Shown here one piece after another: positions 47,285 through 56,998 of a stretch of DNA of 64,000 nt (positions are counted from its first letter, which is position 1; each line of letters opens with the position of its first letter). Below the pieces are notes generated by a model that ran no database searches, was not told the DNA's origin, and was given only the letters and a program-made list of their open reading frames with translations. The position numbers were made by a program, and so were the translations under genes. This DNA comes from Morganella psychrotolerans (GTDB taxonomy: Bacteria; Pseudomonadota; Gammaproteobacteria; Enterobacterales; Enterobacteriaceae): assembly GCF_001676155.1 (NCBI RefSeq), contig NZ_LZEW01000030.1, positions 1 through 64,000 on the forward strand. The letters run 5' to 3'.

Positions 47285-48145
47285 ATGGGATCGGGAATTC
47301 ATGAATGGCCGCTGATGTTCTTTACCACTCTGGGTCAGAGTGTGGCGGGTGCGTTTATCATCATGGCAGCAGTGCTGCTGTCCGGGAAGCTCACCCCTGA
47401 GATGAACCGGAAAGTGCATTACAGTATGTTCGGGCTCTGGGTATTGATGGGGATTGGTTTTCTGCTCTCCATGATGCACATGGGTACGCCGATGCGTGCA
47501 TTTAATGCCTTTAACCGTCTGGGCAGTTCATCGCTCAGTAATGAAATTGCCGCAGGTTCGGTCTTTTTCGCGGCAGGCGGGTTTTACTGGCTGCTGGCGG
47601 TGCTGAATAAGATGCCTGCTGCTCTCGGCAAGCTCTGGCTGGTGGTGGTGATGATACTGGCGGTGGTGTTTATTTACGCCATTCCGCAGGTGTATCAGAT
47701 TGCCACAGTGCCGACCTGGAACACACCTTACACCACTATCCACTTTGTACTGACGGCATTGCTGGGCGGTCCGCTGCTTGCTGCTCTGTTGTTGCGCATG
47801 GCGGGGTTTGACCTGCGCTGCATCAGCTGGTTGCCGGTGGTGAGTATTATTGCGCTGGTGGCGAGTGTGATTGCGGTAACGGCGCAGGGCTTTGATCTGG
47901 GCGGCATCCGCAGTTCTGTTCAGAATGCATCTGCGCTGGTGCCGGAGTTCGGTATGTTTATGGGCTGGCGTATGGTCTTACTGGCGCTGGGTCTGGCATG
48001 CTGGGTTCTGCCGCTGGTCAGACGCGCTAATCCGCCGGTTATCATGATGCTTGCCGGTTTTGTGCTGGTGCTGGGCGGTGAAATCATCGGGCGCGGTATT
48101 TTTTATGGTCTGCACATGACTGTCGGGATGGCTTATCTCGCCTGA
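47285..48145 (+). CDS. dmsC: DMSO reductase membrane anchor subunit C
   Basis: 286 residues from ATG 47285 (MGSGIHEWPLMFF), preceded by GGAGG, one base after the dmsB stop. Eight predicted membrane helices. It anchors DmsAB and oxidises menaquinol. GLWVLMGIGFLLSMMHMG (about 49-66) and the C-terminal GRGIFYGLHMTVGM are conserved with E. coli DmsC (287 residues). Confidence 0.95.
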   Translation: MGSGIHEWPLMFFTTLGQSVAGAFIIMAAVLLSGKLTPEMNRKVHYSMFGLWVLMGIGFLLSMMHMGTPMRAFNAFNRLGSSSLSNEIAAGSVFFAAGGFYWLLAVLNKMPAALGKLWLVVVMILAVVFIYAIPQVYQIATVPTWNTPYTTIHFVLTALLGGPLLAALLLRMAGFDLRCISWLPVVSIIALVASVIAVTAQGFDLGGIRSSVQNASALVPEFGMFMGWRMVLLALGLACWVLPLVRRANPPVIMMLAGFVLVLGGEIIGRGIFYGLHMTVGMAYLA

Positions 48146-48233
48146 TACAGTGAATGCGTATCCTGTTACTGTTACCCGGTCGTAAACCGTGGCAGGATAC
48201 GCCAATCGTTCTATTCTGATAACAGAGTGTGTT

Positions 48234-48845
48234 ATGAGTCAGCAAGCAGTCAGTGATATCGCATTAACCGCCCGTATTCTCGGCGCGGCATTTTATTATC
48301 CGCCGGAAGAAACCGGGCAGATAACGGCGCTGCTTTCCTCCGGTGACTGGGTGGCGGAATGGCCGTACGGCACTGATGCACAAAAGCAGGCGGCGGCAGA
48401 AAAACTGCATGCCGTAACCGCAGGTGATGAAACGCATGCGCAGGCTTATCAGCGTTTATTTATTGGTCCGCAGGCATTACCGGCATCACCCTGGGGCTCT
48501 GTCTGGCTGGATAAAGAACAGGTATTGTTTGGTGAATCGACCGTGGCACTCCGTCAGTGGATGCGCGATCACAATGTGGATATTGCTCTGACGCAGAACG
48601 AGCCGGAAGATCACATAGGTTTGTTACTGATGATGGTGGCGTGGACGGCGGAAAATAATCCGGATGCCGTAAACGCACTTCTGGCAGAGCACCTTCTGCC
48701 CTGGGCGCGTTACTATCTGGCAAAAATGCAGGAAACCTGCGCAAGTCCGTACTATGAGGGGTTATCTGCCCTGACTGCGCTGACACTGAATGCCTGGCAG
48801 GAAACCCGCCTGATAATACCGGCAGAAAAAACGATTTTTGCCTGA
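48234..48845 (+). CDS. dmsD: Tat redox-enzyme maturation chaperone DmsD
   Basis: 203 residues from ATG 48234, aligning with E. coli DmsD (204). A TorD-family cytosolic chaperone that binds the Tat signal of DmsA and checks folding and cofactor loading before export. The conserved QRLFIGPQALPASPWGSVWL (about 77-96) and NEPEDHIGLLL are present. In E. coli dmsD is far from dmsABC; here it ends the dms operon, an arrangement found in other relatives. Confidence 0.93.
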   Translation: MSQQAVSDIALTARILGAAFYYPPEETGQITALLSSGDWVAEWPYGTDAQKQAAAEKLHAVTAGDETHAQAYQRLFIGPQALPASPWGSVWLDKEQVLFGESTVALRQWMRDHNVDIALTQNEPEDHIGLLLMMVAWTAENNPDAVNALLAEHLLPWARYYLAKMQETCASPYYEGLSALTALTLNAWQETRLIIPAEKTIFA

Positions 48846-48868
48846 ATAAATTACCGTACGTATAAAAA

Positions 48869-48906
48869 AACCCTTCTGATGCGAATCCGAAGGGTTTTCT
48901 TTTTTA
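48869..48906 (+). terminator. dms operon terminator
   Basis: AACCCTTC (48869-48876) and GAAGGGTT (48889-48896) with a 12-base loop, followed by TTCTTTTTT. A run of A on the other side lets it also serve the convergent small gene. Confidence 0.85.
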
Positions 48907-48916
48907 TCTGACCGGA

Positions 48917-49208
48917 TCACTGCCCGAGGTCAAATTCGTTAATTTTTGCCAGCATTTCCGGGTCGTTCCGGTACTGTTCCCGCAACATTGCCTGGTCTTT
49001 TTTAGCTGCCGGACAGGTTTCATCCATTGCTTTGCGGATCTCTTTTTTTATGATCCTCCGGCAGGGTATTGTCCCATTCACCGGCGAAATGTATGCAGGT
49101 CTCTGCATTATCCATATACACTTCAAGTGGATCTTCCTGCTGCTTTTCTGCGGCAGATACCGTGCCTGTCATTGCAGAGAGCGCCAGCAGTATTATCAGG
49201 TATTTCAT
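48917..49208 (-). CDS. Small secreted protein with two Cys (frame broken at one T run)
   Basis: As given, the frame from ATG 49208 stops after 62 codons. Removing one T from the T7 run 49043-49049 joins it to a second piece and yields 96 residues ending at 48917. A signal peptide is clear (about 1-19, cleaved after VSA). The mature part is charged and helical, with two cysteines in ETCIHFAGEW and MDETCPAAKK, which could form a disulfide in the periplasm. I do not recognise the family. It lies between the dms operon and the ABC transporter pair, convergent with dmsD. Confidence 0.65.
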
Positions 49209-49473
49209 CCTTGCCTCCTGTTTAAGACGATTGATTCACCCGCTGTAATTATTGCGGCGGGCAGAGATAATTACACATTACAGAGCCGGTTTAAAGCGGG
49301 GACACACGGTATTACACACTCTTACAACTCTCCCCTGAGTGACTTGCGCAAATGCCGTTTCAATTGCTGAAGCTGTCCGTAAACCGAAAGAAATAGCCGC
49401 GCAGACGAAAGGATTTCCTCTGGTGATATAACCGGCACTCCGATACTCTCCGCAGAGAACTGCGGAGAACATT

Positions 49474-51189
49474 ATGTATCAGGATCTGCGGGCGCTGTTG
49501 CGTCCTTTTCACTCTTTACTTATTACGGCGCTTATCTTTCAGGGTATTGCCGGTATCGCATCATTACTTCCCTGGTTGGCACTTCATCAGTGGGTCAGCT
49601 TCTATCCGGACAGTTATAACGGCTGGCTGGCAGTTGCTGCTGTGGGGGGTATTGTCTGGCTGGCAGCTCAGACACTGGCGTTTCATATCACCCATGTTAT
49701 GGATGCCCGGTGCAGTCACGGTCTTCGCCTGCAACTCTCAGACAAGATGCGCAGTCTGCCGCTGAACTGGTTTGTGCAGCAGGGTCGCGCTGGCGTGGAG
49801 CACTATGTTCAGCAGGATATCAATGCATTACATCAGTTGGTGGCACATGCGCCCGCTGATCTTGTCCGCCTGATCCTGGTTCCGTTACTGGCGGCATTGC
49901 TGTTGCTGATGATCAACCCTCTTCTTCTGGTCTTATCACTTCTGCCGCCCGTCGGTGCGTTTTTGTGTTTCCGGCTGATGCGCTCAGACCGCTACCGTGA
50001 CATTTTTTCAGAGCGCGATAGTACATTGCGCACCTTATTTGAAGATTACCGCACCCTTGCCGAAAATCCGCTCGTTGCGCAGCAATTTCCCGGACGCGGA
50101 ATTTTGCGCAAAACAGAACTGGCGTTGCTGCATTTCACCTCAGTTTTTCATCATTGGGTCACCAAAATCGGGCGTCCCGGTGCGATGGCGCAGGTGTTTC
50201 TCAGCTCTGTGTTACTGACCGGCTGGCTGCTGCTTTGCACTGTACTGACCGGGCAAACACTGTCCCCGGCTGATCTGGTGCTGTTTATTTTGTTGCTGCG
50301 CAATATTGCCGAACCGGTAACCGCCATGGGACACGGAGCCGATGCATTACAGGCGGCGGTGGCTGCGTCAGCGCGTATCCGTCAGTTACTGGCGCACCCG
50401 CAGATGCAGTACGGAGAGAGACAATATGACGACAGCACACCTTTGCCGGAATCCGTCCCGCTGACAGTACAGAGCGTAACTCTGTACCCGGACCGGGAAG
50501 AAAACAGTGTGTCGATCCTGAAAAATGTCAGTCTGACGGTTGCGGCGGGCGAATGCATTGCCATTGTTGGCCCGTCCGGCGCCGGGAAAAGTTCTCTGCT
50601 GCGCCTGATTGCGCGGTTTATGGATCCGTCAGGCGGCATGATCACCCTGGCGGGACAGCCGTTGTCTGCCTGGTCGCGGCACGGATTGAATCAGCTGGTG
50701 ACGGTTGTGATGCAAAACAGTGAGCCGCTGCCCGGCACACTGCGCGATAACCTGATGCTGTTTAACCCGCAGGCATCCCCGGGGCAGATACAGCAAGCGC
50801 TGGCGGCTGCCCGCTTTGACAGTGTGATTGCCATGCAGGAAAAAGGAATGGATGCAGTGACAGGCACGGATGTTCACCTTTCCGGCGGCGAAGCTCAGCG
50901 GCTGGCAATTGCGCGGGCGCTGATTGCGCAAAGCCCGCTGCTGCTGGCAGATGAACCGACATCGGCGCTGGACCCGGATAATGCCGCGCATATTTTTGCC
51001 GCACTGACCGGTGGTACAGGAACCCGGGTGATTGTCACTCATGATCTTGCGCTGGCGCGCTGCGCTGATCGGCTGGTATTTATGGTGAAGGGTACTGTTG
51101 CGGCAACCGGCACACATGATGAGCTGCTGGCGCAATGCCCGTCTTACCGGCACTTTGCGCGGCAGCAGGAGGTTTCTCATGAAAGCTAA
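49474..51189 (+). CDS. ABC exporter-fold half transporter, IrtA/YbtP-like
   Basis: 571 residues. An N-terminal six-helix membrane domain (about 15-300) is fused to an ABC ATPase domain (about 335-565), with Walker A GPSGAGKSS (about 364-372), signature LSGGEAQRLAIARAL and Walker B LLLADEPTSALD. The membrane part (PLNWFVQQGRAGVEHYVQQD, then HQLVAHAPADL) resembles the YbtP/IrtA group, in which exporter-type folds import ferric siderophores. The partner half transporter follows, overlapping by 11 bases. No siderophore synthesis or receptor gene is in the window, so the substrate is open. It does not look like CydD. Confidence 0.8.
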   Translation: MYQDLRALLRPFHSLLITALIFQGIAGIASLLPWLALHQWVSFYPDSYNGWLAVAAVGGIVWLAAQTLAFHITHVMDARCSHGLRLQLSDKMRSLPLNWFVQQGRAGVEHYVQQDINALHQLVAHAPADLVRLILVPLLAALLLLMINPLLLVLSLLPPVGAFLCFRLMRSDRYRDIFSERDSTLRTLFEDYRTLAENPLVAQQFPGRGILRKTELALLHFTSVFHHWVTKIGRPGAMAQVFLSSVLLTGWLLLCTVLTGQTLSPADLVLFILLLRNIAEPVTAMGHGADALQAAVAASARIRQLLAHPQMQYGERQYDDSTPLPESVPLTVQSVTLYPDREENSVSILKNVSLTVAAGECIAIVGPSGAGKSSLLRLIARFMDPSGGMITLAGQPLSAWSRHGLNQLVTVVMQNSEPLPGTLRDNLMLFNPQASPGQIQQALAAARFDSVIAMQEKGMDAVTGTDVHLSGGEAQRLAIARALIAQSPLLLADEPTSALDPDNAAHIFAALTGGTGTRVIVTHDLALARCADRLVFMVKGTVAATGTHDELLAQCPSYRHFARQQEVSHES

Positions 51190-52849
51190 TCTGCTTAAGA
51201 CCAATCCGCTGATAAATCTTATTTTTTCCATGAAAGGCACTGTGCTGCTGATGATACTGAGTGCAGTACTGGACGGGATCTGCGGATTATTGCTGATCCC
51301 GGTGATCCTGACCTGGCAGCATGATCCGACACCGGCACTGTGGCAACTGGGGATTGCGACGGTGATCACTCTGCTGGTGCAATATATTGCCCTGCAACGC
51401 GGATTTTTTGCCGGAAGCAATCTGATGCACCGGCTGACGAAAGCGCTGGTCAGTCATATCCCCCGTCGTTTATCACGCGATAATCATGCACAAGGGCTGT
51501 TATCAGGCGCGGTTATGCAGGCGATGGGCATTCCTGCGCATCTGCTTGCGCCTCTGGTCGGTACTATCGTGATGCCGCTGACAATTATCATTGGCTTACT
51601 GTTTTACCATCCGGGTCTGGCGGCACTGTTTGCCGCAACGGCATTTATCCTCATAGCGGCATTGCGTTTGAGTGCAGTGCGCCTGAACCGGGCTGAAACG
51701 CAGCTTATCAGTGCGCGGGCAGATGCTGCGCAGGCACTGGGTGATTTTGCGCGCCATCAGGCGTTATTGCGCAAAAGCGGGCAGATGAGTGATGCCGCGC
51801 AGCAGCTTGAACAAACTCTGTATGCGCAACAACAATCACAGGTACAGGTTTTACGTCGCAGTCTGCCGTACCATCTGCTGTTCAGCCTGTTGATCCAACT
51901 GCTGTTTATTGTGGTTTTGGTGTGGGGGGCGTTACAGGTTTCCGGCGGTACGGTGGCACTGAATGGCTGGCTGGCGGTGATGATCTTAATTGCCCGGTTT
52001 ATTGAGCCGCTGCATCAGCTTTCCCATATTGACCAGGCATTGCGCCAGGCGGGAACGGCCCTGAATGCGATCAACCGGGAACTCACCGGGAAAACCCGCC
52101 ACTCCCCGGCACAGAGCCGGAGTCCCTCTACACTGATCATTACGGCAGATAATCTGAATCTGGTATCAGATGAAGGAAAGCCGCTGCTGCATGATGTCTC
52201 TTTTGCCTGTCCGGAAAACCGGCTGACGGTTATTACCGGATCATCGGGTGCCGGAAAAACTACACTACTGCATCTGCTGGCACGAACCGCTGATCCGCAA
52301 AGTGGTGTGGTGAGTTACGGCGATATGCCGGTGACCATGCTGTCTGAAACTGTGCTGGCATCGGTGCGCCAGTTAGTCACTCAATCGTCGCACCTGTTGC
52401 GCGGCACACTGCGCTGGTCCCTGCTTCAGGGCGCGACACAGCCGGATGATGAGGCGGTGATTGCGCAACTGCACTCACTCGGTCTGACTGTCACAGCCGC
52501 TCAGCTGGATGAGGATACCGGGGAGCAGGGAGATTGTTTCGCCGGCGGGCAGAAGCAGCGCCTGTGTCTGGCAAGAGCCTTACTGGCGAAGCCGTCCGTG
52601 CTGCTGCTGGATGAACCGACAGCAAGCCTGGATGTATTAAGCCGTAAACGTGTGATTGATACACTGGCGGAATGGCCGGGGACGCGGATTATTGTCACCC
52701 ACAGTTCGGAGCTGGCGCGCCGTGCTGACCATCTCATTGTGATGGCTGAAGGGCAGATTTGTGCGCAGGGGTTACCGGCAGATGTGGCGGCACAATCTGA
52801 CTGGTTTGCCCGTTTTTGTACCGGGCAGACAGAAAATAGTGAAAATTGA
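51179..52849 (+). CDS. ABC exporter-fold half transporter, IrtB/YbtQ-like
   Basis: 556 residues from ATG 51179 (MKANLLKTNPLINL), with AGGAGG just upstream, overlapping its partner. Membrane domain about 15-305, ATPase domain about 320-545: Walker A GSSGAGKTT (about 356-364), Walker B VLLLDEPTASLD. The ABC signature is altered: FAGGQKQRLCLARALL in place of LSGGQ. The two half transporters would form a heterodimer in the inner membrane. As the other subunit has a canonical signature, the two ATP sites are probably unequal. Confidence 0.8.
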   Translation: MKANLLKTNPLINLIFSMKGTVLLMILSAVLDGICGLLLIPVILTWQHDPTPALWQLGIATVITLLVQYIALQRGFFAGSNLMHRLTKALVSHIPRRLSRDNHAQGLLSGAVMQAMGIPAHLLAPLVGTIVMPLTIIIGLLFYHPGLAALFAATAFILIAALRLSAVRLNRAETQLISARADAAQALGDFARHQALLRKSGQMSDAAQQLEQTLYAQQQSQVQVLRRSLPYHLLFSLLIQLLFIVVLVWGALQVSGGTVALNGWLAVMILIARFIEPLHQLSHIDQALRQAGTALNAINRELTGKTRHSPAQSRSPSTLIITADNLNLVSDEGKPLLHDVSFACPENRLTVITGSSGAGKTTLLHLLARTADPQSGVVSYGDMPVTMLSETVLASVRQLVTQSSHLLRGTLRWSLLQGATQPDDEAVIAQLHSLGLTVTAAQLDEDTGEQGDCFAGGQKQRLCLARALLAKPSVLLLDEPTASLDVLSRKRVIDTLAEWPGTRIIVTHSSELARRADHLIVMAEGQICAQGLPADVAAQSDWFARFCTGQTENSEN

Positions 52850-52869
52850 TCGGCAACAGTCGCGCTTTC

Positions 52870-53559
52870 TCAGCCAAACGGTCCGGCGAAACCAAATAAC
52901 CGGCGGTTAAAATCTTCAATTTTCCCGGTCGCCAGGCGGCGCTGCATTGTCAGTGTCCAACTGGCGGATAAACCGGGCGCATGCAGCAGATGGCGGTATT
53001 CTGTTTCATCAAACGGCAGATGAAATGCGATAGCAACCGCCTCTCTGACAGAAACGGCACTGGTGCGGGTCAGCAGGCTCAGCGGCTTCTGACTGCTCAC
53101 ATCCCCTTTTCCGATAACGCGGTACAGCCAGCCGGTGCGACCGGTATCCTGCATGACCTGTGCAAAATCAGCCACATCTGTCAGCGGATTCAGTTTGTAG
53201 CACGGCGAACGCGGTTGTGTGACCTGAATAAAGGCGCTGCCCCACTGATAAATATCACCAATGAATACGGTTTCTTCAGTCATACCCACCGTGGATATAT
53301 TTTCACCGAAAAAGGGCGCGGCAAAGCGCTCTTCAATCTCCGGATACATCATTTTCCAGTAGTCGTAATGCTCACGCGGATATTGGCACAATGCACGATC
53401 AGGTCCGCCGTGAAAGGCTTTTTCTGCCTGTTCATCACCGGCAAGCCCGGTTGAGTCCAGTGCAATAATACCGTCTGTCTGACGTTTTTCGATGGCGCTG
53501 AGCCCGCAACGGGCTGTTTCTCTGATAGCGCCGGTAAAAACTAAAGGTGTATATGCCAT
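52870..53559 (-). CDS. yiiM: MOSC-domain protein YiiM
   Basis: 229 residues from ATG 53559 (MAYTPLVFTGAIRE), with GGAGG immediately upstream; the longer frame to 53658 adds non-conserved residues across the sodA terminator. It aligns with E. coli YiiM (224), a molybdenum-cofactor enzyme that reduces N-hydroxylated compounds such as 6-N-hydroxylaminopurine. The MOSC core KAFHGGPDRALCQYPREHY and the cofactor cysteine in TQPRSPCYKLN (about residue 132) are present. Confidence 0.92.
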   Translation of the reverse strand: MAYTPLVFTGAIRETARCGLSAIEKRQTDGIIALDSTGLAGDEQAEKAFHGGPDRALCQYPREHYDYWKMMYPEIEERFAAPFFGENISTVGMTEETVFIGDIYQWGSAFIQVTQPRSPCYKLNPLTDVADFAQVMQDTGRTGWLYRVIGKGDVSSQKPLSLLTRTSAVSVREAVAIAFHLPFDETEYRHLLHAPGLSASWTLTMQRRLATGKIEDFNRRLFGFAGPFG

Positions 53560-53615
53560 GCCGCCTCCGTATTCAGTAAGGCAGTTATCATAATCGAAAG
53601 CGGGGAAGAAAAATA

Positions 53616-53637
53616 TGTGCCGGCGGACGCCGGCACA
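53616..53637 (-). terminator. sodA terminator
   Basis: TGTGCCGGCG (53616-53625) and CGCCGGCACA (53628-53637) make a GC-rich hairpin; on the minus strand ATATTTTTC follows. It lies 25 bases after the sodA stop and before yiiM. Confidence 0.75.
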
Positions 53638-53661
53638 CAGAAATAAAATAATCAGCAAATC

Positions 53662-54282
53662 TTATTTTGCAGAGGCAAAACGCGCTGCTGCTTCGTCCCA
53701 GTTAACCACAGACCAGAAGGCTTTAATGTAGTCAGGACGGCGGTTCTGGAATTTCAGATAGTAAGCGTGCTCCCACACATCCAGACCTACAATCGGATAA
53801 CCGGATGTACCGGAAATCGCTTCACCCATCAGCGGGTTGTCCTGGTTTGCAGTGGATACCACAGCCAGTTTGCCGTCTTTCAGTACCAGCCATGCCCAGC
53901 CGGAGCCGAAACGGGTTGCGGCTGCTTTTTCAAACTCAGCCTGAAACGCGTCGATACTGCCGAAATCGCGTTCAATGGCGGCTTTCAGGTCGCCTTGTAG
54001 CATTGTGCCGGTTTTCAGACCTTTCCAGAACATGCTGTGGTTTGAATGACCACCGGCGTTATTACGGATAAAGGTGCGCTTATCCGCAGGGAATTTGTCG
54101 AGTTGGGTGATCAGGTCATCGATATCAAGACCGGTCATGTCAGGGAATGCTTCGAGTGCGGTATTGGTGTTATTCACATACGTCTGATGATGTTTGGTAT
54201 GGTGAATTTCCATTGTCATCTTATCGAAATGAGGCTCTAACGCGTCGTAAGCATACGGTAATGCAGGTAATACATAGCTCAT
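53662..54282 (-). CDS. sodA: Manganese superoxide dismutase
   Basis: 206 residues, same length as E. coli SodA. Metal ligands H27 in [13 protein letters not shown]82 (HSNHSMFW), and D168/H172 in [20 protein letters not shown] are present, as is the glutamine pattern typical of the Mn type. A cytosolic homodimer that removes superoxide. A strong Fur box lies upstream, as in E. coli. Confidence 0.97.
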   Translation of the reverse strand: MSYVLPALPYAYDALEPHFDKMTMEIHHTKHHQTYVNNTNTALEAFPDMTGLDIDDLITQLDKFPADKRTFIRNNAGGHSNHSMFWKGLKTGTMLQGDLKAAIERDFGSIDAFQAEFEKAAATRFGSGWAWLVLKDGKLAVVSTANQDNPLMGEAISGTSGYPIVGLDVWEHAYYLKFQNRRPDYIKAFWSVVNWDEAAARFASAK

Positions 54283-54651
54283 AATTATAACTCCAGTAAT
54301 TGACCGAACCGCTCACATCATGTGTGAACAAGCTAAACAGTATAATGGATCAGATGATAATGAAAATGATTATCAAACCCTCGCGATCTGTGCGGACTCT
54401 TTTAATTCGTTAGTTTACTGTCGTATATTAGTTAAACATGTTGATAAATTTCAACATTATAATGTTAAAAACTATGTCTGTGTTGCTATCTGACATTTTG
54501 TACCGGTACTGGTTTCCGCATCAAATGATAACGCTGCAAGTCTCAGTCCGTTTAATTCGTGATCTTTCGCGCAAAAAAGAAACAAAAGTGAACAGGTAAC
54601 TTTATTTAACGTGATTTTGACATAGCATTAACAATTGAGAGGAGACTCACC
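54283..54651. other. Divergent sodA-acs regulatory region
   Basis: 369 bases between divergent sodA and acs. It contains the Fur box at 54356-54374. The acs promoter must lie in the right half (GAGGAGA precedes the start). CRP control of acs is expected from E. coli, but I could not find a CRP site good enough to report. Confidence 0.5.
54356..54374 (-). promoter_or_regulatory. Fur box upstream of sodA
   Basis: GATAATGAAAATGATTATC matches the 19-base Fur consensus GATAATGATAATCATTATC at 17 positions. It lies about 75 bases before the sodA start, as expected for the known iron control of sodA. Confidence 0.88.
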
Positions 54652-56608
54652 ATGACAAAAATAATGAAATATCCTGTACCCGAAGAAATTGAAAAAAAAT
54701 GCGCTCATCAATCATCAGCAGTATCTGGCAGAGTATCAGCGATCGGTTCAGGATCCTGACGGCTTCTGGCGTGAAAAGGGACAGGTTGTTGACTGGATAA
54801 AACCCTATACCCGGGTTAAAAATACCTCCTTTGATCCCGGACATGTGAGTATTAAATGGTTTGAAGACGGCACACTGAATCTGAGTGTCAACTGCCTTGA
54901 TCGCCATCTGGCGGAGCGGGGAGATAAAACGGCGATTATCTGGGAAGGAGACAACCCGGATGAATCCCGTTACATCACATACCGCGAGTTACACCATGAT
55001 GTCTGTCAGTTTGCCAACGTGCTGAAACAAAACGGAATTGGCAAAGGCGATGTGGTCGCGATTTATATGCCGATGGTGCCGGAAGCCGCTGTTGCGATGC
55101 TTGCCTGCGCGCGTATTGGCGCAGTTCACTCGGTTATTTTTGCCGGATTTTCACCGGAAGCGGTTTCCGGACGGGTGATTGATTCCGGGGCAAAAATGGT
55201 GATCACCGCTGACGAAGGTCTGCGTGCCGGGCGGACAATACCGCTTAAACAAAATGTTGACGACGGGCTGAAAAACCCGGGCGTGACAACGGTCGGCAAT
55301 GTCATTGTTTTCCGTCGTACCGGTAACCCGGTGGAATGGAAAAAAGGTCGCGATATCTGGTGGCACGAGGCGATTGACGGCGTCAGTGCAGAGTGCCCGC
55401 CACAAGAGATGAATGCAGAAGATCCGCTGTTTATCCTTTATACCTCAGGGTCTACCGGCAAGCCGAAAGGGGTATTACATACCACGGGCGGTTATCTGGT
55501 TTATGCGACACTGACATTTAAATATATCTTTGATTATCATGGTGATGAAGTCTTCTGGTGTACCGCCGATGTGGGCTGGGTTACCGGACATACTTATCTG
55601 GTTTACGGACCGCTCTCCAACGGGGCTATCACCCTGATGTTTGAAGGGGTGCCGAACTACCCGAAAGTGAACCGGATGTGCCAGATTGTTGATAAACATC
55701 AGGTTAATATTCTGTATACCGCCCCGACTGCTATCCGCGCCCTGATGGCGGAGGGTGTTAAAGCCATTGAAGGTACATCCCGCAAGTCACTGCGCATTAT
55801 GGGCTCTGTGGGCGAGCCGATTAACCCGGAAGCCTGGGAATGGTATTACAAAACTATCGGTGACAGCCGCTGCCCGATAGTCGATACCTGGTGGCAGACT
55901 GAAACCGGTGCCTGCATGATAGGCGCAATGCCCGGAGCAATTGAACTCAAACCCGGTTCGGCAACAGTGCCGTTCTTTGGTGTTCAGCCCGCGCTGGTGG
56001 ATAACCAGGGCGACATTCTCACGGGTGAAACGGAAGGAAACCTGGTTATTCTTGATTCCTGGCCGGGTCAGGCGCGGACACTGTTTGGTGATCACGAACG
56101 GTTCGAGCAAACTTATTTCTCTGCGTTTAAGGGGATGTATTTTGCCGGTGACGGTACGCGCCGTGATGAAGACGGTTATTACTGGATAACCGGGCGTGTC
56201 GATGATGTGCTGAATATCTCCGGTCACCGTCTGGGAACCGCAGAAGTGGAATCGGCTCTGGTTTCACACCCGAAAATTGCCGAGGCCGCTGTTGTCGGCG
56301 TTCCGCACAATATCAAAGGGCAGGCAATTTATGCCTATGTCACACTCAATCACGGCGAGGAGCCGACTCCGGAGCTGTACGCTGAGGTACGCAACTGGGT
56401 GCGTAAAGAAATCGGTCCGATTGCCACGCCGGATATCCTCCACTGGACAGACTCTCTGCCTAAAACGCGCTCCGGTAAAATCATGCGCCGTATCCTTCGT
56501 AAAATCGCCACCGGGGACACCGGTAACTTAGGCGATGTATCAACCCTCGCCGACCCGGGCGTGGTCGAAAAACTGCTCGAAGAAAAGCAGGCCATCAAAA
56601 TGAGCTAG
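54652..56608 (+). CDS. acs: Acetyl-CoA synthetase (frame broken near the start)
   Basis: Activates acetate to acetyl-CoA through acetyl-AMP. The frame from ATG 54652 ([15 protein letters not shown]), which has GAGGAGA upstream, is lost at the A8 run 54692-54699. Removing one A joins it to [16 protein letters not shown] and gives 651 residues, aligning with E. coli Acs (652). Motifs: [18 protein letters not shown] (about 262-279), DTWWQTETG (about 410-418), and the acetylation-site block [16 protein letters not shown] (about 602-617). Without repair, translation could restart only at the ATG at 54689, losing the first 13 residues. First gene of acs-yjcH-actP. Confidence 0.93.
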
Positions 56609-56625
56609 TACTATACCCAACCTTG

Positions 56626-56652
56626 GTCAGTGCTGTTTAATACGGCACTGAC
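56626..56652 (+). promoter_or_regulatory. Hairpin between acs and yjcH
   Basis: GTCAGTGC (56626-56633) and GCACTGAC (56645-56652) form a perfect eight-base stem with an 11-base loop, without a T tract. It could stabilise or process the acs-yjcH-actP message rather than terminate it. Confidence 0.45.
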
Positions 56653-56686
56653 GCAATTCTGATAACAATAAAGAGGAGTATCCTCA

Positions 56687-56998
56687 ATGAGTGAATCCAT
56701 TTATCAACAGGTGGAGAATAACCCTCGCTTTCAGGAACTGATCAGAAAGCGCAGTCGTTTCTCATGGACGCTGTCCATCATTACTCTCGTACTGTATGTC
56801 AGTTTTATTATTCTGATTGCTTTTGATCCGCAATGGCTGGGTACACCAATCAGTGAAGGTTCGACTATCACACGCGGAATACCTGTCGGGGTCGGGCTGA
56901 TTATCAGCGCCTTTGTTCTGACAGGAATTTATACGGTCCGGGCAAATGGTGAATTTGATCGCCTGACAGCCGAAATTTTAAATGAGGTGAAGTCATGA
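56687..56998 (+). CDS. yjcH: DUF485 membrane protein YjcH
   Basis: 103 residues, two membrane helices (about 26-46 and 62-84), matching E. coli YjcH (104). Co-transcribed with acs and actP; a small inner-membrane partner thought to act with the acetate permease. Overlaps actP by four bases. Confidence 0.94.
   Translation: MSESIYQQVENNPRFQELIRKRSRFSWTLSIITLVLYVSFIILIAFDPQWLGTPISEGSTITRGIPVGVGLIISAFVLTGIYTVRANGEFDRLTAEILNEVKS

Noticed and set aside
49474-52849. cydDC (cytochrome bd assembly transporter)
   Set aside because: Two adjacent ABC half transporters suggested it, but the membrane domains do not resemble CydD or CydC and match the YbtP/IrtA group better.
54375-54651. CRP site upstream of acs
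   Set aside because: Several TGTG/CACA-like half sites occur, but none has both halves at the right spacing with a good match.
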